Part shown: piece by piece, positions 51,351 through 60,366 of the stretch
Layout of the letters: each line of letters begins with the position of its first letter
Position numbering within the stretch: the stretch's first letter is position 1
NCBI GenBank assembly: GCA_900754075.1
Contig: CAAEBN010000044.1
Span: forward strand, 7,119-71,118
Source: an uncultured Collinsella sp.
GTDB taxonomy: Bacteria; Actinomycetota; Coriobacteriia; Coriobacteriales; Coriobacteriaceae
DNA: 64,000 nt
Direction of reading: 5' to 3'
Position numbers and translations under genes: made by a program
The notes under the pieces: model-generated
Databases searched by the model: none
What the model was told of the DNA's origin: nothing
The model's input: only the letters and a program-made list of their open reading frames with translations

Positions 51351-52349
51351 CTAGCGTGCCATCGCGTCGCGCCCGGCTTTGACCCGCTTGCGCTGTTTGG
51401 CGCGCTCTTCGCCGGTTAGGCGCTCAAAGAGATGCCCGATAATCGAGGCCAGCACCTGCTGAAACAGCGTGCCGCACATGACGGGGAACACGACCTCGCC
51501 GGGAAAATACTGTGTGGCGATGACGGCGCCCGAAGAGATGTTGCGCATGCCGCAGGTAAAGCACATGGTGGTCGTCTCGCTATATGGCAGATGCAGCGCA
51601 CGGGCGACCAGAAAACCGACGACAAAGCCGCTGATGGCGAAGACCAAAATAAAGAGGGCGACTTCCAGGCGCTCCGTGTTCATGTGTAGCACGTAGTCGC
51701 TCATGGCGGTGGAGTTGGACGCGATGACACCCATCATCATGAACTTGCAGGCGGGCGAGAGCGCGGGGGAGAGTTTCTCGTGTCCCCATCCGCGTGTGAG
51801 TTCGTTGATCACGATACCGAGCACGGCGGGGATGGCGATCATAAAGGCCATATTCTGCATCATGCTCGGCACATCGATCGAGACGGTGGCGCCCAGCAGG
51901 AGCTTGAGCGTAAGAGGAATCGTCACGGGCGAGATAACCGAGGACGTCAGGATAATGGTGAGCGCGAGCGGGCCGTTGCCGCCGAACATGCTAATCCACA
52001 TAAAGGCAGTGACCGCCACGGGTACGCTGTACTCGAGTACGATGCCGCAGACAAGGTTGGGGTTGGAGCCAAAGAATAACGATCCCATGGCATAGGCTGC
52101 GATAGGGATAAGCACCGCCGAGACGAGCAACGCCAAGGCCAGGTGCAGCGGACGATGGAACACCTCAGCCACCTGGTGAAAGGTGTTGCTGAGCGCACCC
52201 TGAAACGTCATGAAGGCAAACAAGGTGGGAACGATGGGCTTGAGCACGCCGATCTGCTGAGGAAAGAGCACGCCGAGCGCCACACAAATCGGAACGATGA
52301 TCTGCATGTGCCCTGCGAGAAACTTGCCCAGTCCAACCCATTGCTTCAT
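51351..52349 (-). CDS. Bile acid:sodium symporter family (BASS) transporter
   Basis: A 332-residue membrane protein with nine or ten helices. Marks: PTLFAFMTFQGALSNTFHQV, EYSVPVAVTAFMWISMFGGN and TMCFTCGMRNISSGAVIATQ (the BASS crossover helix). In gut bacteria this family is often labelled bile-acid symporter, but many members move pantoate, pyruvate or other organic anions. No bile-salt hydrolase is near, so the substrate is open. The C-terminal tail is strongly basic (ERAKQRKRVKAGRD). ATG 52349. Confidence 0.87.
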   Translation of the reverse strand: MKQWVGLGKFLAGHMQIIVPICVALGVLFPQQIGVLKPIVPTLFAFMTFQGALSNTFHQVAEVFHRPLHLALALLVSAVLIPIAAYAMGSLFFGSNPNLVCGIVLEYSVPVAVTAFMWISMFGGNGPLALTIILTSSVISPVTIPLTLKLLLGATVSIDVPSMMQNMAFMIAIPAVLGIVINELTRGWGHEKLSPALSPACKFMMMGVIASNSTAMSDYVLHMNTERLEVALFILVFAISGFVVGFLVARALHLPYSETTTMCFTCGMRNISSGAVIATQYFPGEVVFPVMCGTLFQQVLASIIGHLFERLTGEERAKQRKRVKAGRDAMAR

Positions 52350-52510
52350 ATGCCCTTGAGACTCCTTTTGCCCGTGAATCCGTTTGAATGGATATGCTAG
52401 ACGCTCGCATGCGTCCGTGCGTCAGAAACGCTTGATTATTTCGAGGCTATTACCGGCATCGTTTATCGAAACCGCGGCGTGCTGCGGCGATTTGCGTCCG
52501 CGCTGCACGG

Positions 52511-52516
52511 TATAAT
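52511..52516 (+). promoter_or_regulatory. Probable -10 element for the recJ-helicase gene
   Basis: TATAAT stands out in GC-rich surroundings about 110 nt before ATG 52625. No good -35 lies 16-18 nt upstream, so only the -10 is called. Confidence 0.45.
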
Positions 52517-52572
52517 AAATCCGTTCAACAGATCTGCCTGCCGAAGCGGGCATACACAGAGGACTCATCGCT

Positions 52573-52638
52573 ATGAACCGTGAGAGGTATCGCGGCGACC
52601 TGCCCCTATCGGGGGTGGGTGCCTATGTCATCGCTTAA
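52573..52638 (+). CDS. Possible 21-residue leader ORF overlapping the recJ start
   Basis: ATG 52573 begins a 21-residue ORF (MNRERYRGDLPLSGVGAYVI, then Ala and stop), preceded by AGAGGA. Its end overlaps the recJ ATG (52625) by 14 nt in another frame. Its last codons also cover the GGGGGTG used by recJ. It might couple or gate recJ translation. It may be chance; no family. Confidence 0.3.
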   Translation: MNRERYRGDLPLSGVGAYVIA

Positions 52639-55600
52639 GACGACGCATCGCTGGGCAGTCGCTCAGCAAAACCCCGAGCTCGAAAAGGAGCTTTCGGCTG
52701 GCCTGGGCATACCCGGGCTGGTGGCGCGCATTATGGTTGCGCACGGCATTACATCCATCGAAGAAGGCCAGCTGTTTTTGACGCCTTCGCTCGATCGCGA
52801 CTGGGTCGACCCACTCATTATCCCGGGCATGTCGGTTGTTGCCGACCGCGTCGAGTGTGCTATTCGTAACCACGAGCACATTGCGGTCTTTGGCGATTTT
52901 GACGTTGACGGTATTACGTCGACCTGCCTGTTGACTGAGGCGCTGCGCACGTTTGGCGCCGATGTCACGCCGTTTATCCCGCACCGCTTTGACGAGGGCT
53001 ACGGTCTTTCGCGCGCGGCGCTCGACCGCGTTAACGAGCTCGCTCGCCCACAGCTGATCGTGACCGTCGATAACGGTATTGCTGCCAAGGAAGAGGTTTC
53101 CTATCTGGAGAGCCTGGGGATCGATTTGGTGGTCACGGACCATCACGAGCCCTCCGATCAGGTGCCGCAGGGCGTGCCCCTGACCGACCCTAAGCTCGAG
53201 GACGAGGGCCCTTCGCGCGAGCTTGCCGGTGCCGGCGTGGCACTCAAGCTGGTGCAGGTTTTGGGCGAGCGTCTGGGTAAGCCGTCGTATTGGCGTTCGC
53301 TGATCGAGGTTGCGGCGCTGGGCACCGTGTCCGACATGATGCCGCTGACGCCCGAGAACCGCGCGCTGGTCGCCGAGGGCATCCAGCAGATGCGCGTGAC
53401 GGCTCGTCCCGGCTACATCGCGCTGGCTGCGCTCGCCAAGGCTGACCTTTCGAGCATTACGGCAGATGGCCTGTCGTTTTCGCTCATTCCCCGCTTGAAC
53501 GCCGCCGGCCGCATGGCCGATCCCAAGCTGGCGCTCGACCTGCTGCTTGCCCGCGATCCTATCGAGGCGAGCGCGCTGGCGGCCGAGCTCGAGGAGATCA
53601 ACCGTCAGCGGCGCGAGATCGAGGCGGAGCTCACGCGCGATGCCATGGCAAAGGTCGAGGAGACCTATGATGGCGGTCGCGCAATCGTCGTGGGTGGCGA
53701 GGGCTGGCACGAGGGTGTCAAGGGCATCGTAGCGAGCCGCCTCACCAACCGATATCACGTGCCGGCGCTGCTGTTCTCGATCGAAGACGGTATCGCTCGC
53801 GGTTCGGGTCGCTCGGTGGGCAAGGTCAACCTGTTCGACGCCGTCGAGCGTTGCTCCGATCTGCTGATTCGTCGCGGCGGGCATGCGGGTGCGGTGGGCG
53901 TGACCATCGAGGCGTCCAAGCTCGACGAGTTCCGTCGTCGCCTTTCGGCCGTGCTGTCCGAGCTTCCCGCCGAGGACTTTGAGGACACCGACGAGGTTGC
54001 CGCCACCGTTGACCTCTCCGAGCTGAATATTGAGACCATCGAGCAGATCTCCCGCCTTGAGCCGTTTGGCCAGGGCAACAAGGTGCCGCTGTTGGCGGCC
54101 GAGGGCGTGACAATGTGCGATCGCGCCGTGGTGGGCAAAACCGGCGAGCACATGCGCTTCGTGGCGACCGATGGCGCCGCAAGTGTGCCGGCCATTATGT
54201 TCCGCGTGCCGCAGATCGATAAGCTCATCAATTGCGATAGCGCCGTCGATTTGGTGTTCGAGGCCGTGGCCGAGCATTGGCAAGGTCGCGTAAAGCCCAA
54301 GCTCATGATCAAGGATGTCTTGGTCCGCGATACCACGGCGCCCAGCGTTGACGACCCGGCATGTGAGCTTCGCCGTGGCGTACAACCTGCGGATTCTGGC
54401 CTGCGCCTGGAGTCGCGTAAACGCGAGACGCTTGCCCAGCTTTCCTATACCGAGCTCACGCGCTCGCTTATCCATGGCTTTATCGGCTCGAACCAGCCGC
54501 ACCGCGCGCAGGTCGAGGCGCTCGATGCCTTGGCCGATCATCAAAGTGTTCTGGCCGTTATGGGAACGGGGCGCGGCAAGTCTCTTATCTTCCATGTGCA
54601 TGCCGCGCGCGAGGCGGTCCTTCGCGGGCGTGCGAGCATCTTTGTCTATCCGCTGCGCGCGCTCGTTGCCGACCAGGCCTATCACCTCTCGTCGACGATG
54701 GCCGCGCTCGGCATTGGCGTAGGCGTGCTGACCGGCGAGACCGTGGAGGCGGCGCGCGATGACGTGTTTGCCGGCCTGGCTTCGGGCCGCACCGGCATCG
54801 TGCTCACGACGCCCGAGTTCCTGTCCATTCACCGCGACCGCTTTGCGCGTTCGGGGCGCATCGGTTTTGTCGTTATCGATGAGGCGCATCATGCCGGTCT
54901 TGCCAAGGGCGGCGACCGCAGCGCCTATCTCGACATGCCCGATATCCTCAAAGCCCTGGGCGACCCGGTCGTTATGGCCGCGACGGCCACCGCGACGGCT
55001 CCGGTCGTGGCCGAGCTTGCCCGCATGCTTCCGATCACTCACACGGTGGTCGACGAGACGGTGCGCGAGAACCTGCAGCTCGAGGACGACCGAGATCTTG
55101 CGAGCCGCGAGAACCGTTTGGTGTCGATCGTGGCGACGGGGGAGAAGACCGTCATTTACGTCAATTCGCGCGACCAGTCCGTGGCGCTCGCCAAGACATT
55201 ACGCAAACGCGTTCCCGACTGTGCGACCCGTATCGCGTTCTATAACGCTGGCCTTATGCGCACCGACCGCCATCGCGTAGAGGAGGCGTTTCGAGACGGC
55301 AGCCTCAGCTGCATCGTTTCGACCTCCGCCTTTGGCGAGGGTGTCAACCTGCCCGATATCCGCCATGTCGTGCTCTACCACATGCCGTTTGGCGCCATCG
55401 AGTTCAACCAGATGAGCGGACGTGCCGGCCGCGATGGCCAGCCCGCCGTGATCCATCTGCTCTATTCGTCGCGCGACGCCCGCATTAACGAGCGCCTGCT
55501 CGACTGCTATGCGCCCGAGCGCGACGAGCTCGTCACGCTCTATCGCGCGCTACAGACCATGTGGCGCTCCAACCGCGGCAAGACCGGGGACGATTCCTTT

Positions 55601-55912
55601 AGCGCGAGCGATATCGACATCGCGCAGATGTGCCTTGCCATCGATGCTCGCACGCCGGTCGACGAGCGTTCGGTGGAAAGCGGCCTGGGAATCTTCGAAG
55701 AGCTTGGTTTCTGTCGAGTTTCGGGGTTTGACGACACCCGTCGCATTGCGATGGCCGAAAACCCCGGCCGCGTGCAATTGAGCAGGTCAATTCGCTATTT
55801 GGAGGGCTTGCGCTTGCGCATGGAGTTTTCGGCTTTCCGGAGCTGGGCGCTCGATTCGTGCGCTTCTGATATGCTAGCCAAAGTTACCCGCCCGATCGTA
55901 CCGCGGGCCTAG
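52625..55912 (+). CDS. recJ: RecJ exonuclease fused to a RecQ-like DEAH helicase
   Basis: A 1095-residue fusion. The first ~570 residues are RecJ: DHH-family motifs FGDFDVDGITS, TVDNG, VVTDHHEPSD and RLNAAGRMADPK, then the DHHA1 segment RRGGHAGAVGVT and an OB-like part. RecJ degrades single-stranded DNA 5' to 3' in recombination and repair. From about 610 a RecQ-type superfamily 2 helicase follows: MGTGRGKSLIF, VVIDEAHHAG, ATATATAP, STSAFGEGVNLP and QMSGRAGRDGQ, with a C-terminal winged-helix-like part. In most bacteria these are separate proteins. ATG 52625 was preferred to GTG 52580 by SD and family start. rel follows 15 nt later. Confidence 0.92.
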   Translation: MSSLKTTHRWAVAQQNPELEKELSAGLGIPGLVARIMVAHGITSIEEGQLFLTPSLDRDWVDPLIIPGMSVVADRVECAIRNHEHIAVFGDFDVDGITSTCLLTEALRTFGADVTPFIPHRFDEGYGLSRAALDRVNELARPQLIVTVDNGIAAKEEVSYLESLGIDLVVTDHHEPSDQVPQGVPLTDPKLEDEGPSRELAGAGVALKLVQVLGERLGKPSYWRSLIEVAALGTVSDMMPLTPENRALVAEGIQQMRVTARPGYIALAALAKADLSSITADGLSFSLIPRLNAAGRMADPKLALDLLLARDPIEASALAAELEEINRQRREIEAELTRDAMAKVEETYDGGRAIVVGGEGWHEGVKGIVASRLTNRYHVPALLFSIEDGIARGSGRSVGKVNLFDAVERCSDLLIRRGGHAGAVGVTIEASKLDEFRRRLSAVLSELPAEDFEDTDEVAATVDLSELNIETIEQISRLEPFGQGNKVPLLAAEGVTMCDRAVVGKTGEHMRFVATDGAASVPAIMFRVPQIDKLINCDSAVDLVFEAVAEHWQGRVKPKLMIKDVLVRDTTAPSVDDPACELRRGVQPADSGLRLESRKRETLAQLSYTELTRSLIHGFIGSNQPHRAQVEALDALADHQSVLAVMGTGRGKSLIFHVHAAREAVLRGRASIFVYPLRALVADQAYHLSSTMAALGIGVGVLTGETVEAARDDVFAGLASGRTGIVLTTPEFLSIHRDRFARSGRIGFVVIDEAHHAGLAKGGDRSAYLDMPDILKALGDPVVMAATATATAPVVAELARMLPITHTVVDETVRENLQLEDDRDLASRENRLVSIVATGEKTVIYVNSRDQSVALAKTLRKRVPDCATRIAFYNAGLMRTDRHRVEEAFRDGSLSCIVSTSAFGEGVNLPDIRHVVLYHMPFGAIEFNQMSGRAGRDGQPAVIHLLYSSRDARINERLLDCYAPERDELVTLYRALQTMWRSNRGKTGDDSFSASDIDIAQMCLAIDARTPVDERSVESGLGIFEELGFCRVSGFDDTRRIAMAENPGRVQLSRSIRYLEGLRLRMEFSAFRSWALDSCASDMLAKVTRPIVPRA

Positions 55913-55927
55913 GGGAAGGGGACCTCG

Positions 55928-58288
55928 ATGGATGCCGCAGCCCGTACCGCCCATGATTCCACCCTCCAGCCGTTTTCGGAGATGGAGCACTATAAGCACG
56001 CCGATGAGCTGCCGCCCGAGATTATGGCGGACAGCTACGACAAGCTGGAGCGCCTGTGCCTCAAATATATGAATGAGGACGACTTTTCTAAGGTTGAGCA
56101 GGCCTACTGCTTTGCCGCCGAGAAGCACTGCAACCAAAAGCGCCGCTCGGGCGAGATGTACATTAACCATCCCGTCGAGGTTGCCATCATTTTGGCCGAC
56201 CTCAAGATGGATTGTGACGTGGTGTGCGCCGCGCTGCTGCACGATACCGTCGAGGATACCGAGACCTCGCTCGCCGATGTTTCCGGCCTGTTTGGCGATA
56301 CGGTGGCCGAGCTCGTCGATGGCGTGACCAAGCTCACCAACATCGAAGTCGACAGCATGGACGAGAAGCAGGCCCTCACGCTGCGCAAGATGTTCCTCGC
56401 CATGTCCAAGGACATCCGCGTCATTATCGTTAAGCTTGCCGACCGTCTGCACAACATGCGCACCCTTGCAGCTCTGCGCGAGGACCGTCGCCTGTTTAAG
56501 GCCCGCGAGACCATGGACGTGTATGCGCCCCTGGCCGACCGTCTGGGCATGAGCTCTATTAAGTGGGAGCTCGAGGACCTGTCCTTCTTCTACCTGGAGC
56601 CCGATGCCTACCAGCGCATCGCGCGCATGGTGGCCGAGTCGCGCGAGGTTCGCGAGCGTTATCTGGCCGAGACCATCAAGACGCTCACCGACGAGCTCAA
56701 CCGCATTGGCCTGGAAGGCTTCCAGATCAACGGTCGTTCCAAGCACTATTGGTCCATCTATCAAAAGATGAAGCGCAAGGGCAAGGAGTTCTCCGAGATT
56801 TACGACCTGGTGGCGCTGCGCGTTATTACCCATTCGGTGCGCGATTGCTACTCCACGCTCGGCGCGGTGCATACGCTGTGGCACCCCATGCCCGGTCGCT
56901 TTAAAGACTATATCGCCATGCCCAAGGTCAATAACTACCAGTCGCTCCATACGACGGTTATCGGCCCCACGGCCCGTCCGCTCGAGATTCAGATTCGAAC
57001 CTATGAGATGCATGAGCAGGCCGAGTACGGCATTGCCGCCCACTGGCTCTATAAGAAGTCGGGCGGATCGTCTGCGTCTAAGACCAATGATGCCCAGCGT
57101 CTGGACGACCAGATTAACTGGCTCAAACATTCGCTTGATTGGGCTGCTTCTGACGAGATTACGGACGCCAAGGAATACCTGCACTCGCTGAAGGTCGATC
57201 TGTTCGACCAGGAGATCTTCGTCTTTACGCCCAAGGGCGAGGTCATGGCGCTTCGTGCCGGCTCCACGCCGCTCGACTTTGCCTACGCCGTTCACACCGA
57301 GGTGGGAAACCACTGCGTCGGCGCTAAGATCAACGGTGCGGTGGCCCCGCTCACGCACGAAATCAAGACGGGCGATCGTGTCGAGATCCTGACCAACAAG
57401 AGTTCCAAGCCGTCGCGTGATTGGCTCAAGATCGTTAAGACACCTTCAGCCAAGTCAAAGATTCGCCGCTATTTTGCCGCCGCGACCAAGGACGACGACG
57501 CTGCTGCCGGCCGCGATATACTGGCCAAGGACCTGCGCAAGCGCGGGTATGGCATCTCTACGCCGCGATCCACGCGTGCGCTCAACGCCGTGGCGGAGCA
57601 GTTTAACTACAAGCAGCTCGAGGACCTGTTTGCCGCCGTCGGCGCCGGCAAGGTTGCCCCGCGCGCTGTGGGTAACAAGGTCGAGCAAATCTTGGACCCC
57701 AAGCCCGAGGAACAGCTCACCAAAGCCGAGGCTATCGCCGAGGTCGTGAAACAGCCGGCCCGAGGCTCCAACCGCAAGCCGCAAAAGCGCGGCAAGAGTG
57801 CCAGCAACGGCATTATCGTCAAGGGCGAGAGCAACAGCGGCCTGCTGGTCCGTTTGGCGCATTGCTGCAATCCGGTGACGGGCGACGATATCGTCGGCTT
57901 CATTACGCGTGGTCGCGGCGTCTCGGTGCATCGCGCCAACTGCCCCAACGTCAAGGGCCTTATGGAACATCCCGAGCGCATGATCGAAGTGGAGTGGGAC
58001 GGCGCTGCCGACACCCTCTTCCAGGTCGAGATTGTGGTCGAGTGCCTGGACCGCATGGGGCTGCTCAAGGATGTCACCATTGCCATTGGCGATGCGGGCG
58101 GCAATATCCTTTCTGCCGCCACGTCGACCAACCGCGAGGGTATTGCAACCCTGCGCTTTATGGTTGAGATCTCGGACGCAAGTGGCCTGGATCCGCTGCT
58201 GGCCTCTATCAGCAGCGTTGACTCGGTCTACGACGCGCGCCGCCTGATGCCCGGCGAGGGTGGAGCCCAGCTTAAGCGCCGCATTTAG
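55928..58288 (+). CDS. rel: Bifunctional (p)ppGpp synthetase/hydrolase
   Basis: A 786-residue long Rel. HD hydrolase domain intact (YINHPVEVAIILADLKMD, CAALLHDTVEDT, KLADRLHNMRTLA), synthetase domain with YDLVALRVI and GRFKDYIAMPKVNNYQSLHT, then TGS (FVFTPKGEVMALRAGSTPLD), a zinc-finger-like region with paired Cys/His (LAHCCNPVTGDDIVGF) and a C-terminal ACT domain. All catalytic residues are present, so both making and degrading the alarmone is expected. GAAGGGG upstream of ATG 55928. It follows recJ by 15 nt and precedes an MBL hydrolase gene. Confidence 0.95.
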   Translation: MDAAARTAHDSTLQPFSEMEHYKHADELPPEIMADSYDKLERLCLKYMNEDDFSKVEQAYCFAAEKHCNQKRRSGEMYINHPVEVAIILADLKMDCDVVCAALLHDTVEDTETSLADVSGLFGDTVAELVDGVTKLTNIEVDSMDEKQALTLRKMFLAMSKDIRVIIVKLADRLHNMRTLAALREDRRLFKARETMDVYAPLADRLGMSSIKWELEDLSFFYLEPDAYQRIARMVAESREVRERYLAETIKTLTDELNRIGLEGFQINGRSKHYWSIYQKMKRKGKEFSEIYDLVALRVITHSVRDCYSTLGAVHTLWHPMPGRFKDYIAMPKVNNYQSLHTTVIGPTARPLEIQIRTYEMHEQAEYGIAAHWLYKKSGGSSASKTNDAQRLDDQINWLKHSLDWAASDEITDAKEYLHSLKVDLFDQEIFVFTPKGEVMALRAGSTPLDFAYAVHTEVGNHCVGAKINGAVAPLTHEIKTGDRVEILTNKSSKPSRDWLKIVKTPSAKSKIRRYFAAATKDDDAAAGRDILAKDLRKRGYGISTPRSTRALNAVAEQFNYKQLEDLFAAVGAGKVAPRAVGNKVEQILDPKPEEQLTKAEAIAEVVKQPARGSNRKPQKRGKSASNGIIVKGESNSGLLVRLAHCCNPVTGDDIVGFITRGRGVSVHRANCPNVKGLMEHPERMIEVEWDGAADTLFQVEIVVECLDRMGLLKDVTIAIGDAGGNILSAATSTNREGIATLRFMVEISDASGLDPLLASISSVDSVYDARRLMPGEGGAQLKRRI

Positions 58289-58325
58289 TCGCGACGAACG
58301 TGCCACATTATCGATATTCGCTACA

Positions 58326-58351
58326 CTCGAGGCATCATTTGATGCCTCGAG
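58326..58351 (+). other. Perfect hairpin between rel and the MBL hydrolase gene
   Basis: CTCGAGGCATC pairs perfectly with GATGCCTCGAG around ATTT. TTCTAT follows, so it could be a weak terminator or an intercistronic stabilising hairpin 22 nt before the next gene. Confidence 0.55.
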
Positions 58352-58372
58352 TTCTATAGAGAGGAGAGGGAC

Positions 58373-59056
58373 ATGAGTGCTGTGTCCTTGGATGTAACTC
58401 CCAAGGGATCGGTCGAGATCGAGACGCTCGTAAACGGTCCCATTCAGACCAATAGCTATGCTGTTATTTCGGACAATGAGTGCGTGATTATCGACCCCGC
58501 ATGGGAAGGCGAGCGCTTGGTGGAGCATATTCGGGCCGAGCATCCCGGCGTACGCGTGCTTGGCGCCGTATGCACTCATGGCCATGCCGATCATGTTGGT
58601 GGTGTTTCCGGCGTGCGAACCACCGTTGGCGAGGGCTGCCAGTATGAGCTGTGTGCTAAGGATGTGGCGGTGCCGCATGCGAATATCGAGGAACAGCGAG
58701 CTATGTGGGGCATTGAGACGCCTGACCCCGGGGAGCCGACGTGCCTGCTCGCCGAGGGCGATGCTATCGAGGTGGGCGATATCTGCCTGCAGGTGATCGA
58801 GACGCCAGGGCATACGCCGGGTGGCATTGTCCTGTTCGCCGCCACCGAGCAGGGAAGCATCGCCTTTGTGGGTGACACGCTATTCCCGGGCAGTCACGGC
58901 CGTACCGACCTTTCCGGCGGAGACGAGGCGGCGATTCTGCGCTCGCTCTCCAAGCTCGCCCGGCTTCTTCCGCCCGATACCGTTTGCCTAACCGGCCATG
59001 GCGATTCGACCACCATGGCACGCGAGCTCATGCAGAACCCTTTCATGCAGATGTAG
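58373..59056 (+). CDS. MBL-fold metallo-hydrolase, glyoxalase II-like
   Basis: A 227-residue metallo-beta-lactamase fold protein with THGHADHVGG (two zinc ligands), ETPGHTPGG, FVGDTLFPGSHGRTDLSG and CLTGHGDSTT. This pattern is that of glyoxalase II-related YcbL-like hydrolases, acting on thioesters such as S-lactoylglutathione or other small thiols. It often lies next to rel in Gram-positives. GAGAGGAGAGG upstream of ATG 58373. Substrate not certain. Confidence 0.9.
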   Translation: MSAVSLDVTPKGSVEIETLVNGPIQTNSYAVISDNECVIIDPAWEGERLVEHIRAEHPGVRVLGAVCTHGHADHVGGVSGVRTTVGEGCQYELCAKDVAVPHANIEEQRAMWGIETPDPGEPTCLLAEGDAIEVGDICLQVIETPGHTPGGIVLFAATEQGSIAFVGDTLFPGSHGRTDLSGGDEAAILRSLSKLARLLPPDTVCLTGHGDSTTMARELMQNPFMQM

Positions 59057-59180
59057 CTTAATAGTCGGCTTTGAAGCACGAGAAACGTCCAAACGTCAAG
59101 TTATTTTCCCCAACGGGTCGATTCCGTAGGGCAAACGGTCAAAAAAGTCTGTTTGGACGATATTCATGAACAAACGAACG

Positions 59181-59208
59181 TTTATGCTCGGGTACGCCGT
59201 GGTAAAAT
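59181..59208 (+). promoter_or_regulatory. Probable promoter of fba
   Basis: TTTATG (59181-59186) and TAAAAT (59203-59208) are spaced by 16 nt, about 40 nt before the fba ATG. This is the best sigma-A-like pair in the gap 59057-59248. Confidence 0.5.
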
Positions 59209-59248
59209 CTCAGGCGTTATCGGAGCAACCTTACAGGAGGTTTCTTTT

Positions 59249-60115
59249 ATGCTCGTCAACGCAGCAGACATGCTCAAGAAGGCCGAGGCCGGCAAGTACG
59301 CTCTCGGTGCCTTCAACACCAACAACCTCGAGTGGACCCTGGCTATTCTCCAGGCCGCCGAGGAGGCCAAGTCTCCGCTGATCCTTCAGTGCACCGCTGG
59401 TGCCGCTAAGTGGATGGGCGGTTTCAAGGTCTGCGCCGACATGGTCAAGGCTGCCGTCGAGGCCACGGGCGTTACCGTTCCCGTCGCCCTTCACCTCGAT
59501 CACGGTTCTTACGAGGACTGCTTCAAGTGCATCGAGGCCGGCTTCACGTCCATCATGTATGACGGCTCTCACGAGGAGACCTTCCAGCTTAACCTCGACC
59601 GCACCAAGGAGCTCGTTGAGCTTGCCCACTCCAAGGGCATGTCCATCGAGGCCGAGGTCGGCGGCATCGGCGGCACCGAGGACGGCGTGACCTCCAACGG
59701 CGAGCTCGCTGACCCCGCTGAGTGCAAGCAGATTGCTGACCTGGGCGTCGACTTCCTCGCCTGCGGCATCGGCAACATCCACGGCGTGTACCCCGCCGAC
59801 TGGGCTGGCCTTTCCTTCGAGCGCCTGGGCGAGATCAAGGCCCAGACTGGCGACCTGCCCCTCGTCTTGCACGGTGGCACCGGCATCCCCGAGGATCAGA
59901 TCAAGAAGGCCATTTCCCTGGGCATCTCCAAGATCAACGTCAACACCGACCTGCAGCTCGTCTTCGCCAAGGGCGTCCGCGAGTACATCGAGGCTGGCAA
60001 GGATCAGCAGGGCAAGGGCTTCGACCCCCGCAAGCTCCTCAAGCCTGGTCGCGACAACATCGTTGCCCGCACCAAGGAGCTCATGGAGGAGTTTGGCTCC
60101 GTCAACAAGGCGTAA
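59249..60115 (+). CDS. fba: Class II fructose-bisphosphate aldolase
   Basis: A 288-residue zinc-dependent class II aldolase, cleaving fructose 1,6-bisphosphate in glycolysis. Marks: MLVNAADMLKKAEAGKYALG, ALHLDHGSYEDCFKCIEAGF (zinc His and catalytic Asp region), SIMYDGSHE, IHGVYP and LVLHGGTGIP. ACAGGAGG 8 nt before ATG 59249. Codon use is strongly biased to C-ending codons, as for highly expressed genes. It is monocistronic, with its own promoter and a strong hairpin behind it. Confidence 0.95.
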   Translation: MLVNAADMLKKAEAGKYALGAFNTNNLEWTLAILQAAEEAKSPLILQCTAGAAKWMGGFKVCADMVKAAVEATGVTVPVALHLDHGSYEDCFKCIEAGFTSIMYDGSHEETFQLNLDRTKELVELAHSKGMSIEAEVGGIGGTEDGVTSNGELADPAECKQIADLGVDFLACGIGNIHGVYPADWAGLSFERLGEIKAQTGDLPLVLHGGTGIPEDQIKKAISLGISKINVNTDLQLVFAKGVREYIEAGKDQQGKGFDPRKLLKPGRDNIVARTKELMEEFGSVNKA

Positions 60116-60135
60116 GCGTCGCTAAACTTCCCGCC

Positions 60136-60227
60136 GGAAGCCCCGTCCCCCTACACTGTTTCCTTTGCGCTCACCTGGCTTCGCCAGAAGTCGCGCCAAG
60201 GAAACAGTTCCGGGGGACGGGGCTTCC
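60136..60227. repeat. Long palindromic element after fba
   Basis: GGAAGCCCCGTCCCC (60136-60150) pairs exactly with GGGGACGGGGCTTCC (60213-60227). A second stem inside (CTGTTTCCTT with AAGGAAACAG) and a tip hairpin (CTGGC/GCCAG) extend the fold. It shares the GGGACGGGGC core with the palindrome at 47836. It may also act as the fba terminator (TTCGTTT follows). Confidence 0.8.
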
Positions 60228-60366
60228 TTCGTTTAACGCCGCAGGGTTACTGAGCTGAATTCATTTTTTGACTACCGTTCGGCGGTGTTGATGGCTCCCT
60301 TGTTGGGGCTTTCTTTTTTATCTCGCTACAATGGACTTCAAGCGTTCTAATGACTTGGAGTTTGGT

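Noticed and set aside
52580..52624. GTG 52580 as recJ start
   Set aside because: No SD in range; residues before MSSLKTTHRW do not fit RecJ.
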